64,000 nucleotides of DNA. Source: Flexivirga meconopsidis. Lineage in GTDB: Bacteria > Actinomycetota > Actinomycetes > Actinomycetales > Dermatophilaceae. Within the stretch, counting starts at the first letter, position 1. Every line of letters begins with the position of its first letter. Shown piece after piece: positions 27,369 to 35,951 of this stretch. The DNA is taken from the NCBI RefSeq assembly GCF_026162425.1, contig NZ_JAOBQJ010000002.1, positions 248,001 to 312,000 of the forward strand, read 5' to 3'. The notes beneath the pieces were generated by a model. That model was not told the origin of the DNA, made no database searches, and worked only from the letters and a program-made list of their open reading frames with translations. The position numbers and the translations under genes are program-made.

Positions 27369-28294
27369 TCCTCGCAGCCTGCCCCAATCCGGCGCTCGAC
27401 GTCACCTATCGCGTGGACCGTCTGGTGCCAGGCGAGTCGCACCGGGTGTCGCAGGTGCTGCAGCGCCCCGGCGGCAAGGGGGTCAACGTCGCCGCGGTGC
27501 TGCACGAGGCAGCCGCGTCGGTCACGGCGACCGGCATCGTCGGCGGCGCGTCAGGTGCCGAACTTGCCTGTGCTCTGGACGAACTCGGTGTGTCACACCG
27601 GTTTTCGCACGTCGCCGGTGCCACCCGCCGCACTGTGACGGTAGTCGCCGGCGACGAGGCGACGGTCTTCAACGAGCCGGGCCCGACGGTCGGCATCGAC
27701 GAATGGCGCACGTTCACCGAGCTCTTCGCCTCACTCGCCCGCGACGCTGCCGTCGTGACACTGTCGGGCAGCCTCCCGGCGGGGCTGGCTGTCGATGCGT
27801 ATGCCGAGCTGACCCGCCTGGCCCACGACCAGGGTGTGCCAGTGGTGCTGGACTGCTCCGGTGCGCCTCTCGTGGCCGCGTTGTCCGCCGGGCCCGACGT
27901 GGTCAAGGTGAACGCCGAGGAAGCCGGTGCGGCCGTCGGCCGGCCGGCTGGCACCATGAGCGAAACACTTTCAGCCGCACTCGAATTGCGTCATATGGGT
28001 GCCGCCGAGTGCGTCGTCACCCGCGGCGCGGAAGGCCTCGTCGCGAGCACGACCGCCGGCGACTTCGGGGTGACCACGGGCGTGCCGGTCGCCGGCAACC
28101 CCACCGGTGCGGGCGACGCATTCACCGCCGGACTCGCACTCGGCATCGAGCACGATGAGCACTGGCTGCGCCGGCTCCGGCTCGCCGCCGGCTGGGCCGC
28201 CGGTGCGGTCGCCCGGCCGACCGCCGGCAGCGTCGACCGGGCCGTCGCCGCCCACCATCAGACATCCCTCACCTTCCAGGAGATCACCGTATGA
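27365..28294 (+). CDS. PfkB-family kinase (tagatose-6-phosphate/1-phosphofructokinase type)
   Basis: 309 aa from GTG 27365 (GTGA overlap with the ROK gene). The start ILAACPNPALDVTYRVDRLV and RPGGKGVNVAAVLHEA are the hallmark of the LacC/FruK branch; VVKVNAEEAGAAVG and the ATP/anion-hole NPTGAGDAFTAGLALG complete the site. Next to a class II aldolase it most likely makes tagatose-1,6-bisphosphate from tagatose-6-phosphate. A 1-phosphofructokinase role is less likely because no fructose PTS is present. Confidence 0.85.
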   Translation: MILAACPNPALDVTYRVDRLVPGESHRVSQVLQRPGGKGVNVAAVLHEAAASVTATGIVGGASGAELACALDELGVSHRFSHVAGATRRTVTVVAGDEATVFNEPGPTVGIDEWRTFTELFASLARDAAVVTLSGSLPAGLAVDAYAELTRLAHDQGVPVVLDCSGAPLVAALSAGPDVVKVNAEEAGAAVGRPAGTMSETLSAALELRHMGAAECVVTRGAEGLVASTTAGDFGVTTGVPVAGNPTGAGDAFTAGLALGIEHDEHWLRRLRLAAGWAAGAVARPTAGSVDRAVAAHHQTSLTFQEITV

Positions 28295-29127
28295 CGCTCA
28301 CGACGACCGCCGAACTCGTTGCCACCGGCGCGGATTCGGGCATGCCGGTCTTCGCGTTCAACATCGTCACCTTGGAGCACGCCGAGGCGATCGCCGCCGG
28401 CGCCACTGCGGCCGGTCGGCCGTGCATCCTGCAGCTGAGCCACAACACCATCGCCTTCCACGGCAACGACCCACGACCGATCACCGCCGCCGCCCTGGAG
28501 ATCGCCCGCACCGCCGCCGTGCCGCTCGCCGTGCACCTGGACCACGTCACCGACCCCGAGCTGGCGCTGGCTGCGGCCGACCTCGGTGTCGGCTCGGTGA
28601 TGTTCGACGCCGGTGCACTCCCCTACGACGACAACGTGCGACTCACCGCGGAGGTGACCGCCGCGGCACACGATGCGGGACTCTTCGTCGAAGCCGAACT
28701 CGGATATGTGGGAGGCAAACCCGATGCCCCGGCGAGCGCGCACGCCGCAGGTGTCCGCACCGATCCGGACGAGGCAGCGGCCTATGTCGCCGCGACGGGT
28801 GTCGACGCGCTCGCCGTCGCGGTCGGCAGCAGCCACGCCATGACCAGCAAGTCGGCGTCACTCGACCGTGCGCTGATCACCCGCCTGCGTGACGCCGCGC
28901 AGGTGCCGCTGGTGCTGCACGGCTCCTCCGGGGTGCCCGACGACGAGTTGCTCGCCGCCGTCCGCGCCGGGATGACCAAGATCAACGTCGGCACCGCCCT
29001 CAACATCGCCTTCACCGGCGCCGTTCGCTCCGTGCTGACCGGCACCGACAAGGTCGACCCGCGCCCCTACCTGCGCGCCGCCCGCGACGCGATGGCCGCC
29101 GAGGTGCAGCGCCTGCTCGAGCTGTGA
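28291..29127 (+). CDS. Class II fructose/tagatose-bisphosphate aldolase (GatY/KbaY-like)
   Basis: 278 aa from ATG 28291 (ATGA overlap). Zinc-dependent class II aldolase: AFNIVTLEHAEAIAAGATAA, VPLAVHLDHVTDPELALAAA (zinc His and catalytic Asp), VEAELGYVGGKPDAP (Glu), VAVGSSHAMTS, VLHGSSGVPDDELLAAVRAG and MTKINVGTALNIAFT. It would split tagatose-1,6-bisphosphate into dihydroxyacetone phosphate and glyceraldehyde-3-phosphate, ending the pathway. Last gene of the operon; a hairpin follows at 29151. Confidence 0.87.
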   Translation: MTLTTTAELVATGADSGMPVFAFNIVTLEHAEAIAAGATAAGRPCILQLSHNTIAFHGNDPRPITAAALEIARTAAVPLAVHLDHVTDPELALAAADLGVGSVMFDAGALPYDDNVRLTAEVTAAAHDAGLFVEAELGYVGGKPDAPASAHAAGVRTDPDEAAAYVAATGVDALAVAVGSSHAMTSKSASLDRALITRLRDAAQVPLVLHGSSGVPDDELLAAVRAGMTKINVGTALNIAFTGAVRSVLTGTDKVDPRPYLRAARDAMAAEVQRLLEL

Positions 29128-29150
29128 GTAGCCGGCCGCCCCGCGCATCC

Positions 29151-29188
29151 CGTAAGCGGAAGGGCGGCTGACGTCACCACCGCTTACG
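29151..29188. terminator. Bidirectional hairpin between the aldolase and DeoR genes
   Basis: CGTAAGCGG (29151-29159) pairs perfectly with CCGCTTACG (29180-29188) across a 20-base loop. It lies between two convergent genes and probably terminates both. There is no U-tract, which is usual in such high-GC genomes. Confidence 0.55.
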
Positions 29189-29209
29189 AGACCAGCGCCT
29201 GCTCCGCGC

Positions 29210-30001
29210 TCAGGCCTGAATTACCTCTACGCCGGCCCGCTCGAAGTCGCGCACGGCACCCGTGTCCGCACCCTTGTCGGTGAGCAGCGCGTCGATGCCG
29301 GACGGAGGAGCGATCGTGCAGAACGCGCGTTTGCCGAGCTTGCTGCCGTCGGCGACGACCACGACCCGGCGCGCACGCGACGCCATCGCCTGGTTGATCT
29401 CGCCTTCGTCGTCATGACGGGTCGCGGCGCCATACTCGGCGGACACCGCATCGACCCCGAGAAACAGCAGGTCGATTGTCATGGAGTCGATGACCGGGCG
29501 GGCGAAATGCCCTACCAACTCGAAGGATTGGGGTCGGATCACCCCGCCGATCACCACCACCCGCAGCTGCGGCCGGACCGCAAGGTCGCTTGCGATGTTG
29601 AGCGCGTTGGTCACCACCGTGAGCGAAGTGAGCGCTCCCGCCTCGCCCTCGGCGATGTCCGCGCGAGAGGCGAGACTGCGCGCAACCTCGGTGGTCGTGG
29701 TGCCCCCGTTGAAGCCGACCACGGTGCCGGCCTCGATCATCTGCGCAGCGCGATCGGCGATGCGTCGCTTCTGGTCGGACTGGCGGGCGGTCCGATAGCG
29801 CACCGGCAGGCCGTAGCTCACCGAACCGCCGACCGCACCACCCCGGGTGCGCGAGACCAACTGCTGCGCGGCGAGTTCGTCCAGGTCCCGCCGCGCCGTC
29901 GCCGGCGACACCCCGAAGTCGGCGACCAACTGCTCGACATCGATGCTGCCGTCGTGTGAGATGCGTTCCAGGATCGCGGAGAAGCGTTCGTGCTTACGCA
30001 T
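29210..30001 (-). CDS. DeoR-family transcriptional regulator (AgaR/GlpR-like)
   Basis: 263 aa from ATG 29999-30001 with AAAGG upstream. N-terminal DeoR helix-turn-helix (HDGSIDVEQLVADFGVSPAT, ARRDLDELAAQQLVSRTRGG) and a C-terminal sugar-phosphate sensor domain (VVGFNGGTTTTEVARSLA, VVTNALNIASDLAV, DLLFLGVDAVSAEYGAATRH, VVVADGSKLGKRAFCTIAPP). Such proteins are repressors released by a phosphorylated sugar. Convergent to the amino-sugar operon, it is the obvious local regulator. A nested dyad at 30024-30059 just upstream is a candidate autoregulatory operator. Confidence 0.9.
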   Translation of the reverse strand: MRKHERFSAILERISHDGSIDVEQLVADFGVSPATARRDLDELAAQQLVSRTRGGAVGGSVSYGLPVRYRTARQSDQKRRIADRAAQMIEAGTVVGFNGGTTTTEVARSLASRADIAEGEAGALTSLTVVTNALNIASDLAVRPQLRVVVIGGVIRPQSFELVGHFARPVIDSMTIDLLFLGVDAVSAEYGAATRHDDEGEINQAMASRARRVVVVADGSKLGKRAFCTIAPPSGIDALLTDKGADTGAVRDFERAGVEVIQA

Positions 30002-30023
30002 CTGTCACACCTTTCACAGACTT

Positions 30024-30059
30024 TGACGCATTTTGCACCACAGTGCACTGTTTGCGTCA
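30024..30059. promoter_or_regulatory. Nested palindromic operator candidate upstream of deoR-type gene
   Basis: Outer arms TGACGCA (30024-30030) and TGCGTCA (30053-30059) enclose an inner dyad TGCAC (30034-30038) / GTGCA (30043-30047). Both are perfect. The site ends 23 bases upstream of the DeoR start codon, a normal place for an autorepressor operator. Confidence 0.55.
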
Positions 30060-30100
30060 GAAACTATCAGTTGGCTCGGTGCGACAGGTCCCCGAACGCA

Positions 30101-30142
30101 GAAGAGGTATGCCGCGAGCGACTGCTCGCGGCATACCTCTTC
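30101..30142 (-). terminator. Terminator of the rpsP-khpA operon, built from two copies of GTATGCCG
   Basis: Arms 30101-30119 and 30124-30142 are perfectly complementary over 19 bp with a GACT loop, 22 bases past the khpA stop. The stem contains one GTATGCCG and its reverse complement CGGCATAC. This mirrors Haemophilus and Neisseria, where inverted pairs of DNA-uptake sequences double as terminators. Confidence 0.75.
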
Positions 30143-30163
30143 CTGAGTTTCGCGCCTAGCTCG

Positions 30164-30406
30164 TCATCGACGGTCGGTGTCGACGATGTCTACGCGGATG
30201 TTCTTGCCACCGGCCAAGGCCCGCATGACCTCACGCAACGCGGACGCGGTGCGCCCGGAGCGGCCGATCACGCGACCCAGGTCGTCGGGGTGCACTCGCA
30301 CCTCGAGGAGGTCGCCCCCACGGCGGCCGTTCGCACGGCGCACCGTGACGTCGCCGTCGTGATCGACGATCCCCTTGACGAGGTGTTCGAGTGCTTCCTC
30401 CAGCAA
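30164..30406 (-). CDS. khpA: KH-domain RNA-binding protein KhpA
   Basis: 80 aa. A single KH domain with the GxxG loop in VIGRSGRTASALREVMRAL. KhpA works with KhpB in RNA binding and cell-division or ribosome-related control in Gram-positive bacteria. It lies 4 bases downstream of rpsP, the conserved order. In relatives rimM follows directly; here a terminator and the amino-sugar cluster come next. Confidence 0.92.
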   Translation of the reverse strand: MLEEALEHLVKGIVDHDGDVTVRRANGRRGGDLLEVRVHPDDLGRVIGRSGRTASALREVMRALAGGKNIRVDIVDTDRR

Positions 30407-30410
30407 GGGG

Positions 30411-31139
30411 TCAGCCCTCGGACTTGGCGCCCGGGGCGGCGAAGCCCGCGGCCTCGGCGGCCTCCGCGGTCTTGAACCAGACCTCGGCGACGGTCGAGTC
30501 GTACCACTGCGAGTCGGTCGTGTGGTACTTCATCGAGTCCTTGTTGCCCTTGACGGTGAAGACGGCCGGGTCGGGCGACGCGCCGTCCTCCAGCGGGGCG
30601 GCCGAGTCGGCGCCGTAGCCACCGTCGGCGATCTCCGCGCGGACGTCGGCCTTCGGCTCCTCGACCGGGACGGCGACCTCGTCGGCCTTGTCCTCGGCCG
30701 CAGCCTTGGCGTCGGCCGCTTCGGTCTTCTCCTGCTTGGCCTCGGCCTTCTTGCGAGCGGTGGTCGCGCCGCCCTTGCTCGTGTCGTCCGCGGCGTTCTG
30801 CGCGGCGGCGAGGGCCGCCTCGTAGAGAGCCTTCTTGTCCGGACGCGGTTCGGCGACCTTCAGGGTGCCCTCGGCACCCTTCTCGCCCTTGAACTTCTGC
30901 CAGTCGCCGGTCACCTTCAACAGCGCCGCGACCTGCTCGGTCGGCTGCGCGCCGACGCCGAGCCAATACTGCGCACGCTCGGAGTCGATCTGGATCAGGC
31001 TCGGGTCCTGCTTCGGGTGGTACAGACCGATCTCTTCGATCGCCCGGCCATCGCGCTTGGTGCGCGAGTCCATGACGACCACTCGGTACTGGGCGTTGCG
31101 AATCGCGCCGAGGCGCTTCAAACGAATCTTGACGGCCAC
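30411..31139 (-). CDS. rpsP: 30S ribosomal protein S16 with long C-terminal extension
   Basis: 242 aa from a GTG at 31137-31139 ([20 protein letters not shown]). Residues 1 to about 90 are S16: [41 protein letters not shown]16 is normally 80-165 aa. Here an Ala/Lys/Glu-rich linker (about 100-170) leads to a small C-terminal module reading [20 protein letters not shown] then [18 protein letters not shown]. That KGNxxSxxYH...AEVWF...AAGF pattern recurs at the ends of various actinobacterial proteins (I recall the name sunset domain). Its function on the ribosome is unknown. AGGAGA precedes the start. Confidence 0.93.
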   Translation of the reverse strand: MAVKIRLKRLGAIRNAQYRVVVMDSRTKRDGRAIEEIGLYHPKQDPSLIQIDSERAQYWLGVGAQPTEQVAALLKVTGDWQKFKGEKGAEGTLKVAEPRPDKKALYEAALAAAQNAADDTSKGGATTARKKAEAKQEKTEAADAKAAAEDKADEVAVPVEEPKADVRAEIADGGYGADSAAPLEDGASPDPAVFTVKGNKDSMKYHTTDSQWYDSTVAEVWFKTAEAAEAAGFAAPGAKSEG

Positions 31140-31317
31140 GTTTGTGGTGTCTCCTTCAATTGTCAGGTGAGGCACGGCGAGACCGGGTGGGGAACACGCG
31201 GGGAGCCGTGACTCGGGGGTAGGCGTGTGCAGCCGGTGGATGAGAGGGCCCTCCGGGCACACAAGTACGCGCAAGCATTGTGCCAGAACGCCGCCCGGTT
31301 CCCCCAATCGAGCCGGG

Positions 31318-32643
31318 TCAGGCCGGTGTGGTCGGGTCGGCCACCTGTCCGAGGAAGAGCGGCGCCTTGGTCGTCGTGTCGTGTATGACGAAGAAGAACG
31401 CCCGGTCGACGTTGACCCGATCGACCATGCCGGGTGCCGCGACCGCCCCGACACCGACCCCGGTCGCCGCTGCCGCCTCGGTGCCGTACTGGTCGACCTT
31501 CACCACCGATTGATGGGCGACGCTGTTCACCCGTAGCTCGCCGGGCTTTCCGGCGATACCCGACAGGTCGGCGCCGTTGAACAGCGCGCGCACCCCGAGT
31601 CGTTGCAGAGCCGGCACCAGCGGACTGCGGGTGTCGAGCGCGAACCCAGGCAGGGACAGCATCACCACCCCGGCCGGCTTGGTCGCCAGCGCCTCCCGCA
31701 GCACGCCGGCCAGTCCCCCGCGGACCTTGCTGAAAGCACCCTTGTCCGGTAGCAGCACCGTCATCGCCATACCGTCGCCGATGTAAGGGATCGAGACCGA
31801 CACCCAGCCGTCGCCGCGTGCCACGGCGTACTTGGAGGACGCCCGCAGGTATGGCGTCTGCACGGTCCTGCCCGAGGCGGTCGTGAACGCAGCCGGCGCC
31901 GACGGAGGCTTGAATTCCTTGGCCCACGCCGCCTTGAGGTAGAGCGCGTTGACGAGTTCGAGCCTGGTGTCCGCCGTGACGTCGCCCGGGCCGAGCAGGG
32001 CGGGAATGAGCCGGTGGGTCCGCTCGCTCACCCACGCGTTGATCGCGTCGCGGGCACCGGCAGCGTCCTGGGTGTAGTCGGCGAGGTGCACCTGAGCGGC
32101 ATACCCGATGGCCAGCTGCCGGAGGAAGTCGCGGCTGACCTGCAAGGACTTGTCCGGCCACAGCGAGTTGGCGGCCTGGGTGACGATCGGCCCGTTATGC
32201 GCGCCCTTGCTGTTCGTGATCGCCTTGGCGACCGCGGCATCGACGGCGGTGATGTTGCCGGCCTGCCGCTGCTGGTCGCCGCCGAGCAGCGCGTCCAGCT
32301 GCGCCGACGTGCTGCCCCGCGCGCCGGCGTCGGTCATCGCCAGCGCCGAGTAGACCGAGTAAGGACTGATCGATCCGTTGCCCGTGGCGGAGATCTTGTC
32401 GTCGGCCAGAAACAGGTCGGCGCCGAACTTCGTCAGGTCGGCGCCCGCCGTCGCCGAGGGGCCCGGCGTCATACGGGCTGCCTGCACCGCGAGCACCCCG
32501 CCGGATGCCGACGGCTCCGGGGCCGGCGCTGCGCCGCTGGAACTCACTGGCGAACCTCCGTCCGAGCTGGAACTGCACCCGGCAAGCGCACCTCCGAGTG
32601 ACATCAGTGCGAGCGCCTGCAGCGCCTGTCGACGGTTCATCAT
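31318..32643 (-). CDS. Serpin-family lipoprotein protease inhibitor
   Basis: 441 aa from ATG 32643 (a second ATG follows directly) with GAGGGG upstream. The N-terminus [20 protein letters not shown] ends at lipobox LAGC, then a Ser/Gly/Pro linker. Serpin landmarks: [33 protein letters not shown] (hinge and start of the reactive loop), [10 protein letters not shown] and PLFLGQV. Serpins trap serine or cysteine proteases irreversibly. The small-residue reactive loop suggests elastase- or subtilisin-like targets, but P1 cannot be fixed. Bacterial lipoprotein serpins are uncommon; this one would be displayed on the outer face of the membrane. Confidence 0.85.
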   Translation of the reverse strand: MMNRRQALQALALMSLGGALAGCSSSSDGGSPVSSSGAAPAPEPSASGGVLAVQAARMTPGPSATAGADLTKFGADLFLADDKISATGNGSISPYSVYSALAMTDAGARGSTSAQLDALLGGDQQRQAGNITAVDAAVAKAITNSKGAHNGPIVTQAANSLWPDKSLQVSRDFLRQLAIGYAAQVHLADYTQDAAGARDAINAWVSERTHRLIPALLGPGDVTADTRLELVNALYLKAAWAKEFKPPSAPAAFTTASGRTVQTPYLRASSKYAVARGDGWVSVSIPYIGDGMAMTVLLPDKGAFSKVRGGLAGVLREALATKPAGVVMLSLPGFALDTRSPLVPALQRLGVRALFNGADLSGIAGKPGELRVNSVAHQSVVKVDQYGTEAAAATGVGVGAVAAPGMVDRVNVDRAFFFVIHDTTTKAPLFLGQVADPTTPA

Positions 32644-32852
32644 CGCCCCTCGCCTCGATCCATGTCGGCTGCCAACACTGAACAGGACGCACGACGGCCG
32701 CTGCGGGTTGCCAGTACGAACACCAGGTAACTGGCCGATAACGATCCCCACTGTCGATTTGGTGCGCCCCTCCGATGTGTGATCACGTGGAAGAACCGGC
32801 CGCACTGTGATCACTGGCCGGTTTCGTGATGATCGGTTGGAGGAATATCGAC
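32644..32852. promoter_or_regulatory. Divergent region serpin / betaine operon with paired GTGATCAC and leader hairpin
   Basis: Two 8-bp palindromes GTGATCAC lie at 32779-32786 and 32807-32814. The second sits in the loop of a hairpin with arms AACCGGCC (32794-32801) and GGCCGGTT (32816-32823). A strong GGAGG at 32839-32843 then serves the GTG at 32853. The repeated palindrome suggests a dimeric regulator of the osmoprotectant operon; the hairpin could alternatively act in the mRNA leader. Confidence 0.45.
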
Positions 32853-34109
32853 GTGCCCTTGCTCGAGGCGCAACATCTGTACAAGGTCTTCGGCAGACGA
32901 CCCGGGGACATCGTTCGACGACTCGAGCAGGGGGAAGACGCCGGGGAGCTGCGCAAGCGGTATGACGTGACGCCCGCCGTCATCGACGCCTCGTTCGAGG
33001 TCAACGAAGGCGAGATCTTCGTGGTCATGGGCTTGTCCGGGTCGGGCAAGTCGACGCTGATCCGGATGCTCAACGGGCTGCACCAGCCGACGTCGGGTCA
33101 CGTGAAGATCCTCGGCGAGGACATCAGCACGATGAGCGCCGCGCAGCTGCGGCAGGCCCGCCGCGACCACATCAGCATGGTCTTCCAGCACTTCGCGCTC
33201 TTCCCGCACCGCACGGTCGCCGAGAACGCCGCCTACGGCCTGCAGGTCAAGGGCGTTTCCGAGGCGGAGCGGCGCGAAAAGGCTTTGGAGGCACTGAAAC
33301 TCGTCGGTCTCGACGGCTGGGGCGACCACAAGCCGGGTGAGCTGTCCGGTGGCATGCAGCAGCGGGTCGGCCTGGCCCGCGCGCTGGCCGCCGACACCGA
33401 CATCCTGCTGATGGACGAGGCGTTCAGCGCACTCGACCCGCTGATCCGCCGCGACATGCAGGACCAGCTGATCGAGCTGCAGAACCAGCTCGGCAAGACG
33501 ATCGTCTTCATCACCCACGACCTCAACGAGGCGATGCGCCTCGGCGACCGCATCGCGATGATGCGCGACGGCCGCATCGTGCAGGTCGGCACCGCCGAGG
33601 AGATCCTCACCGACCCGGCCAACGACTACGTGGCGCAGTTCGTCGCCGACGTCGACCGCACCCGGGTGCTTACCGCGCGCTCGATCATGGAGCCGCCCGT
33701 GGCCACGCTCGGCATGGGCCACGGCCCGCTCGCCGCGCACAAGCTGATGCGCGAGCACCAACAGCCCGGTCTGTATGTCGTGGGCCGCGACCGCGGTCTG
33801 CAGGGTTACGTCATGGAGGAGGACATCGTCGCCGCGCGAGGCGGTGGGGAGACGATCGCCGACCTGGTCAAGCCGATCGAGACGACCGTCCCGGCGGATG
33901 CGCCCGCGGCCGAGCTGTTCACGCCGGCCGCATCGGTGCGGCTGCCGCTGCCCGTGGTCGACCCCGACGGGAAGCTCGTTGGCGTCATACCCCGGGTGAC
34001 GCTGCTGGCCGCCCTCGGCGCCGTTGATCCGACAGATCCTGCGGATCCTGTTGGCACACCTGACAATTCGACCGTCGAGCTCGACAAGACCACCGGAGGA
34101 GCCCGATGA
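32853..34109 (+). CDS. proV: Glycine betaine/proline ABC transporter ATP-binding protein
   Basis: 418 aa from GTG 32853 (VPLLEAQHLYKVFGRR). Walker A GLSGSGKST, Q-loop MVFQHFALFPHRTV, signature LSGGMQQRVGLARAL, Walker B ILLMDEAFSALDPLIR, H-loop FITHDLNEAMRLGD, followed by two CBS domains (about residues 280-400). In the OpuA/ProU family the CBS pair senses ionic strength and gates transport. First gene of proVWX; ATGA overlap with the permease. Confidence 0.92.
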   Translation: MPLLEAQHLYKVFGRRPGDIVRRLEQGEDAGELRKRYDVTPAVIDASFEVNEGEIFVVMGLSGSGKSTLIRMLNGLHQPTSGHVKILGEDISTMSAAQLRQARRDHISMVFQHFALFPHRTVAENAAYGLQVKGVSEAERREKALEALKLVGLDGWGDHKPGELSGGMQQRVGLARALAADTDILLMDEAFSALDPLIRRDMQDQLIELQNQLGKTIVFITHDLNEAMRLGDRIAMMRDGRIVQVGTAEEILTDPANDYVAQFVADVDRTRVLTARSIMEPPVATLGMGHGPLAAHKLMREHQQPGLYVVGRDRGLQGYVMEEDIVAARGGGETIADLVKPIETTVPADAPAAELFTPAASVRLPLPVVDPDGKLVGVIPRVTLLAALGAVDPTDPADPVGTPDNSTVELDKTTGGAR

Positions 34110-35011
34110 GCACCGTTGTCCCGCGGATCCATCTCGGGGAGTGGATCGCCGACGTCGTCAATTGGTTGACGGACCACTGGTCAGGCTTCTTCGACGGCGT
34201 GGCCAGCATCGTCAACCACCTGGTCGACGGCATCCAGCACGTGCTGATGAACACCCCGATCGTGCTGCTGATCGTCATCTTCGCGCTGCTCGCGCTGTGG
34301 GCGCGTGGCTGGAAGGCCGCGGTCCTGGCGGCGGTCGGGTTCTGCCTGATCGACGCGTTCGGCGAATTCCCGAGTGCCATGCAGACCTTGGCCCAGATCA
34401 TCGTGGCCAGCGTGCTGGCCATCGTGATCGCGATCCCGGTCGGCATCCTCGCCGCGCGCAACCGTCGCGCGTCGGCGGTGATCAAGCCGGTGCTCGACTT
34501 CATGCAGACGCTGCCGGCATACGTCTATCTGCTGCCGGTGCTCTTCCTCATCGGGCTCGGATCGGCGGGCGCGGTGCTGGCCACGATCATCTTCTCCATC
34601 CCGCCGGGCGTCCGGCTGACCGAGCTCGGCATCCGGCAGGTCGACGGCGAGATGGTCGAGGCCGGGCAGGCGTTCGGTGCGACCCCGAAGGAAGTGCTGC
34701 GCGGCATCCAGATCCCGCTGGCGATGCCGAGCATCATGGCCGGCGTCAACCAGGTGATCATGCTCGCCCTGTCGATGGTCGTCGTCGCCGGCATCGTCGG
34801 CGCACCCGGCCTCGGCCAGGACGTGCTGTCGTCCTTGCAGTCACTCGATGTCGGCGTGGGGGTCGAGGCAGGTCTGTCCGTGGTGATCCTGGCGATCTTC
34901 CTGGACCGCGTCACCGACGGATTCAGCAAGCGCGAAGTCGGCCTGCGCAGCGAAATCGACAAGCTGCGTCGGCGACAGGCCCGCGCGGCGGCCGCGACCG
35001 ACGCGGCCTGA
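34106..35011 (+). CDS. proW: Glycine betaine/proline ABC transporter permease
   Basis: 301 aa with about seven helices. The permease loop GEMVEAGQAFGATPKEVLRG (EAA motif) and the core LDFMQTLPAYVYLLPVLFLI, IPPGVRLTELGIRQV are typical of ProW/OpuAB. The C-terminus is a basic helix (KREVGLRSEIDKLRRRQARA). It forms the membrane channel with ProV and the binding protein encoded 14 bp downstream. Confidence 0.92.
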   Translation: MSTVVPRIHLGEWIADVVNWLTDHWSGFFDGVASIVNHLVDGIQHVLMNTPIVLLIVIFALLALWARGWKAAVLAAVGFCLIDAFGEFPSAMQTLAQIIVASVLAIVIAIPVGILAARNRRASAVIKPVLDFMQTLPAYVYLLPVLFLIGLGSAGAVLATIIFSIPPGVRLTELGIRQVDGEMVEAGQAFGATPKEVLRGIQIPLAMPSIMAGVNQVIMLALSMVVVAGIVGAPGLGQDVLSSLQSLDVGVGVEAGLSVVILAIFLDRVTDGFSKREVGLRSEIDKLRRRQARAAAATDAA

Positions 35012-35025
35012 GGAGGAGAACGCAA

Positions 35026-35940
35026 ATGGCTATCGAACTGGCGCCCAACCGGCGCACCCTGCTCGGCGGCATCGCCGCCGCCGGGATCGGGCTGGTCACC
35101 GCAGGCTGCACAACCGCCAACGACGAACGCAACGCCGGCGGTGGCGGCGGAGGTGGTGGCGGCAAGAAGCCGATCACGATCGGCTACATCGACTGGGACG
35201 AGGACATCGCGGCGACCTATCTGTGGCAGAAGATCCTGCAGGACAAGGGCCACAAGGTCACCCTCAAGCACGTGTCCGACGCCGGGCCGGTCTTCGTCGG
35301 TCTCGACCAGGGCCAGGTCGACCTCTACCTGGACGCCTGGCTGCCGGCCACCCACAAGACCTACTGGGACAAGTACGGCAAGAACCTCACCGATCTGGGT
35401 GTCTGGTACGACAGCGCGCCACTGACGATCGCGGTGCCGGACTACATGCAGATCGAGTCGCTCGACCAGTTGAAGTCGATCGGTTCGCAGGTCGGTAACA
35501 AGATCGTCGGCATCGAGGCAGGTGCCGGCCTGACCGCCGCCGCGAAGAAGATGATCAAGGACTATGGCCTGTCCGGGTGGCAGCTGCAGACCTCGAGCAC
35601 CCCGTCGATGCTGGCGGCGCTGAAGAAGGCGACCGACGAGAAGAAGCCGATCGTGGTCACCCTCTGGCGTCCGCACTGGGCCTACAACGCGTTCCCGGTC
35701 AAGGACCTGAAGGACCCGAAGGGTTCGATGGGCAAACCCGACAGCATCCACTCGGTCGGCCGGAAGGGCTTCGAGAAGGACTTCCCCGACGTCGCCGCGA
35801 TGCTGAAGAAGTTCCAGATGGACGACAAGACGCTGTCGCCGTTGGAGGAAGAGGTCGTCCAGAAGAACAAGGACGCCCCCATGGCCGGCGTCGAGGCGTG
35901 GTTGAAGGACAACCCCGACTTCGTGAAGTCGCTCGGCTGA
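35026..35940 (+). CDS. proX: Glycine betaine ABC transporter substrate-binding lipoprotein
   Basis: 304 aa with AGGAGGAGAA ahead of ATG 35026. Tat-like NRRTLLGGIAAAGIGLVTAG and lipobox VTAGC, then a nine-residue Gly run. The mature OpuAC-type domain has ITIGYIDWDEDIAATYLWQK, DLYLDAWLPATHKTYWDKYG and VVTLWRPHWAYNAFPVKDLK, with Trp residues that form the aromatic cage for the quaternary ammonium group. It captures glycine betaine or related osmoprotectants. A strong terminator follows 12 bp after the stop. Confidence 0.92.
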   Translation: MAIELAPNRRTLLGGIAAAGIGLVTAGCTTANDERNAGGGGGGGGGKKPITIGYIDWDEDIAATYLWQKILQDKGHKVTLKHVSDAGPVFVGLDQGQVDLYLDAWLPATHKTYWDKYGKNLTDLGVWYDSAPLTIAVPDYMQIESLDQLKSIGSQVGNKIVGIEAGAGLTAAAKKMIKDYGLSGWQLQTSSTPSMLAALKKATDEKKPIVVTLWRPHWAYNAFPVKDLKDPKGSMGKPDSIHSVGRKGFEKDFPDVAAMLKKFQMDDKTLSPLEEEVVQKNKDAPMAGVEAWLKDNPDFVKSLG

Positions 35941-35951
35941 TCGATCCACCG

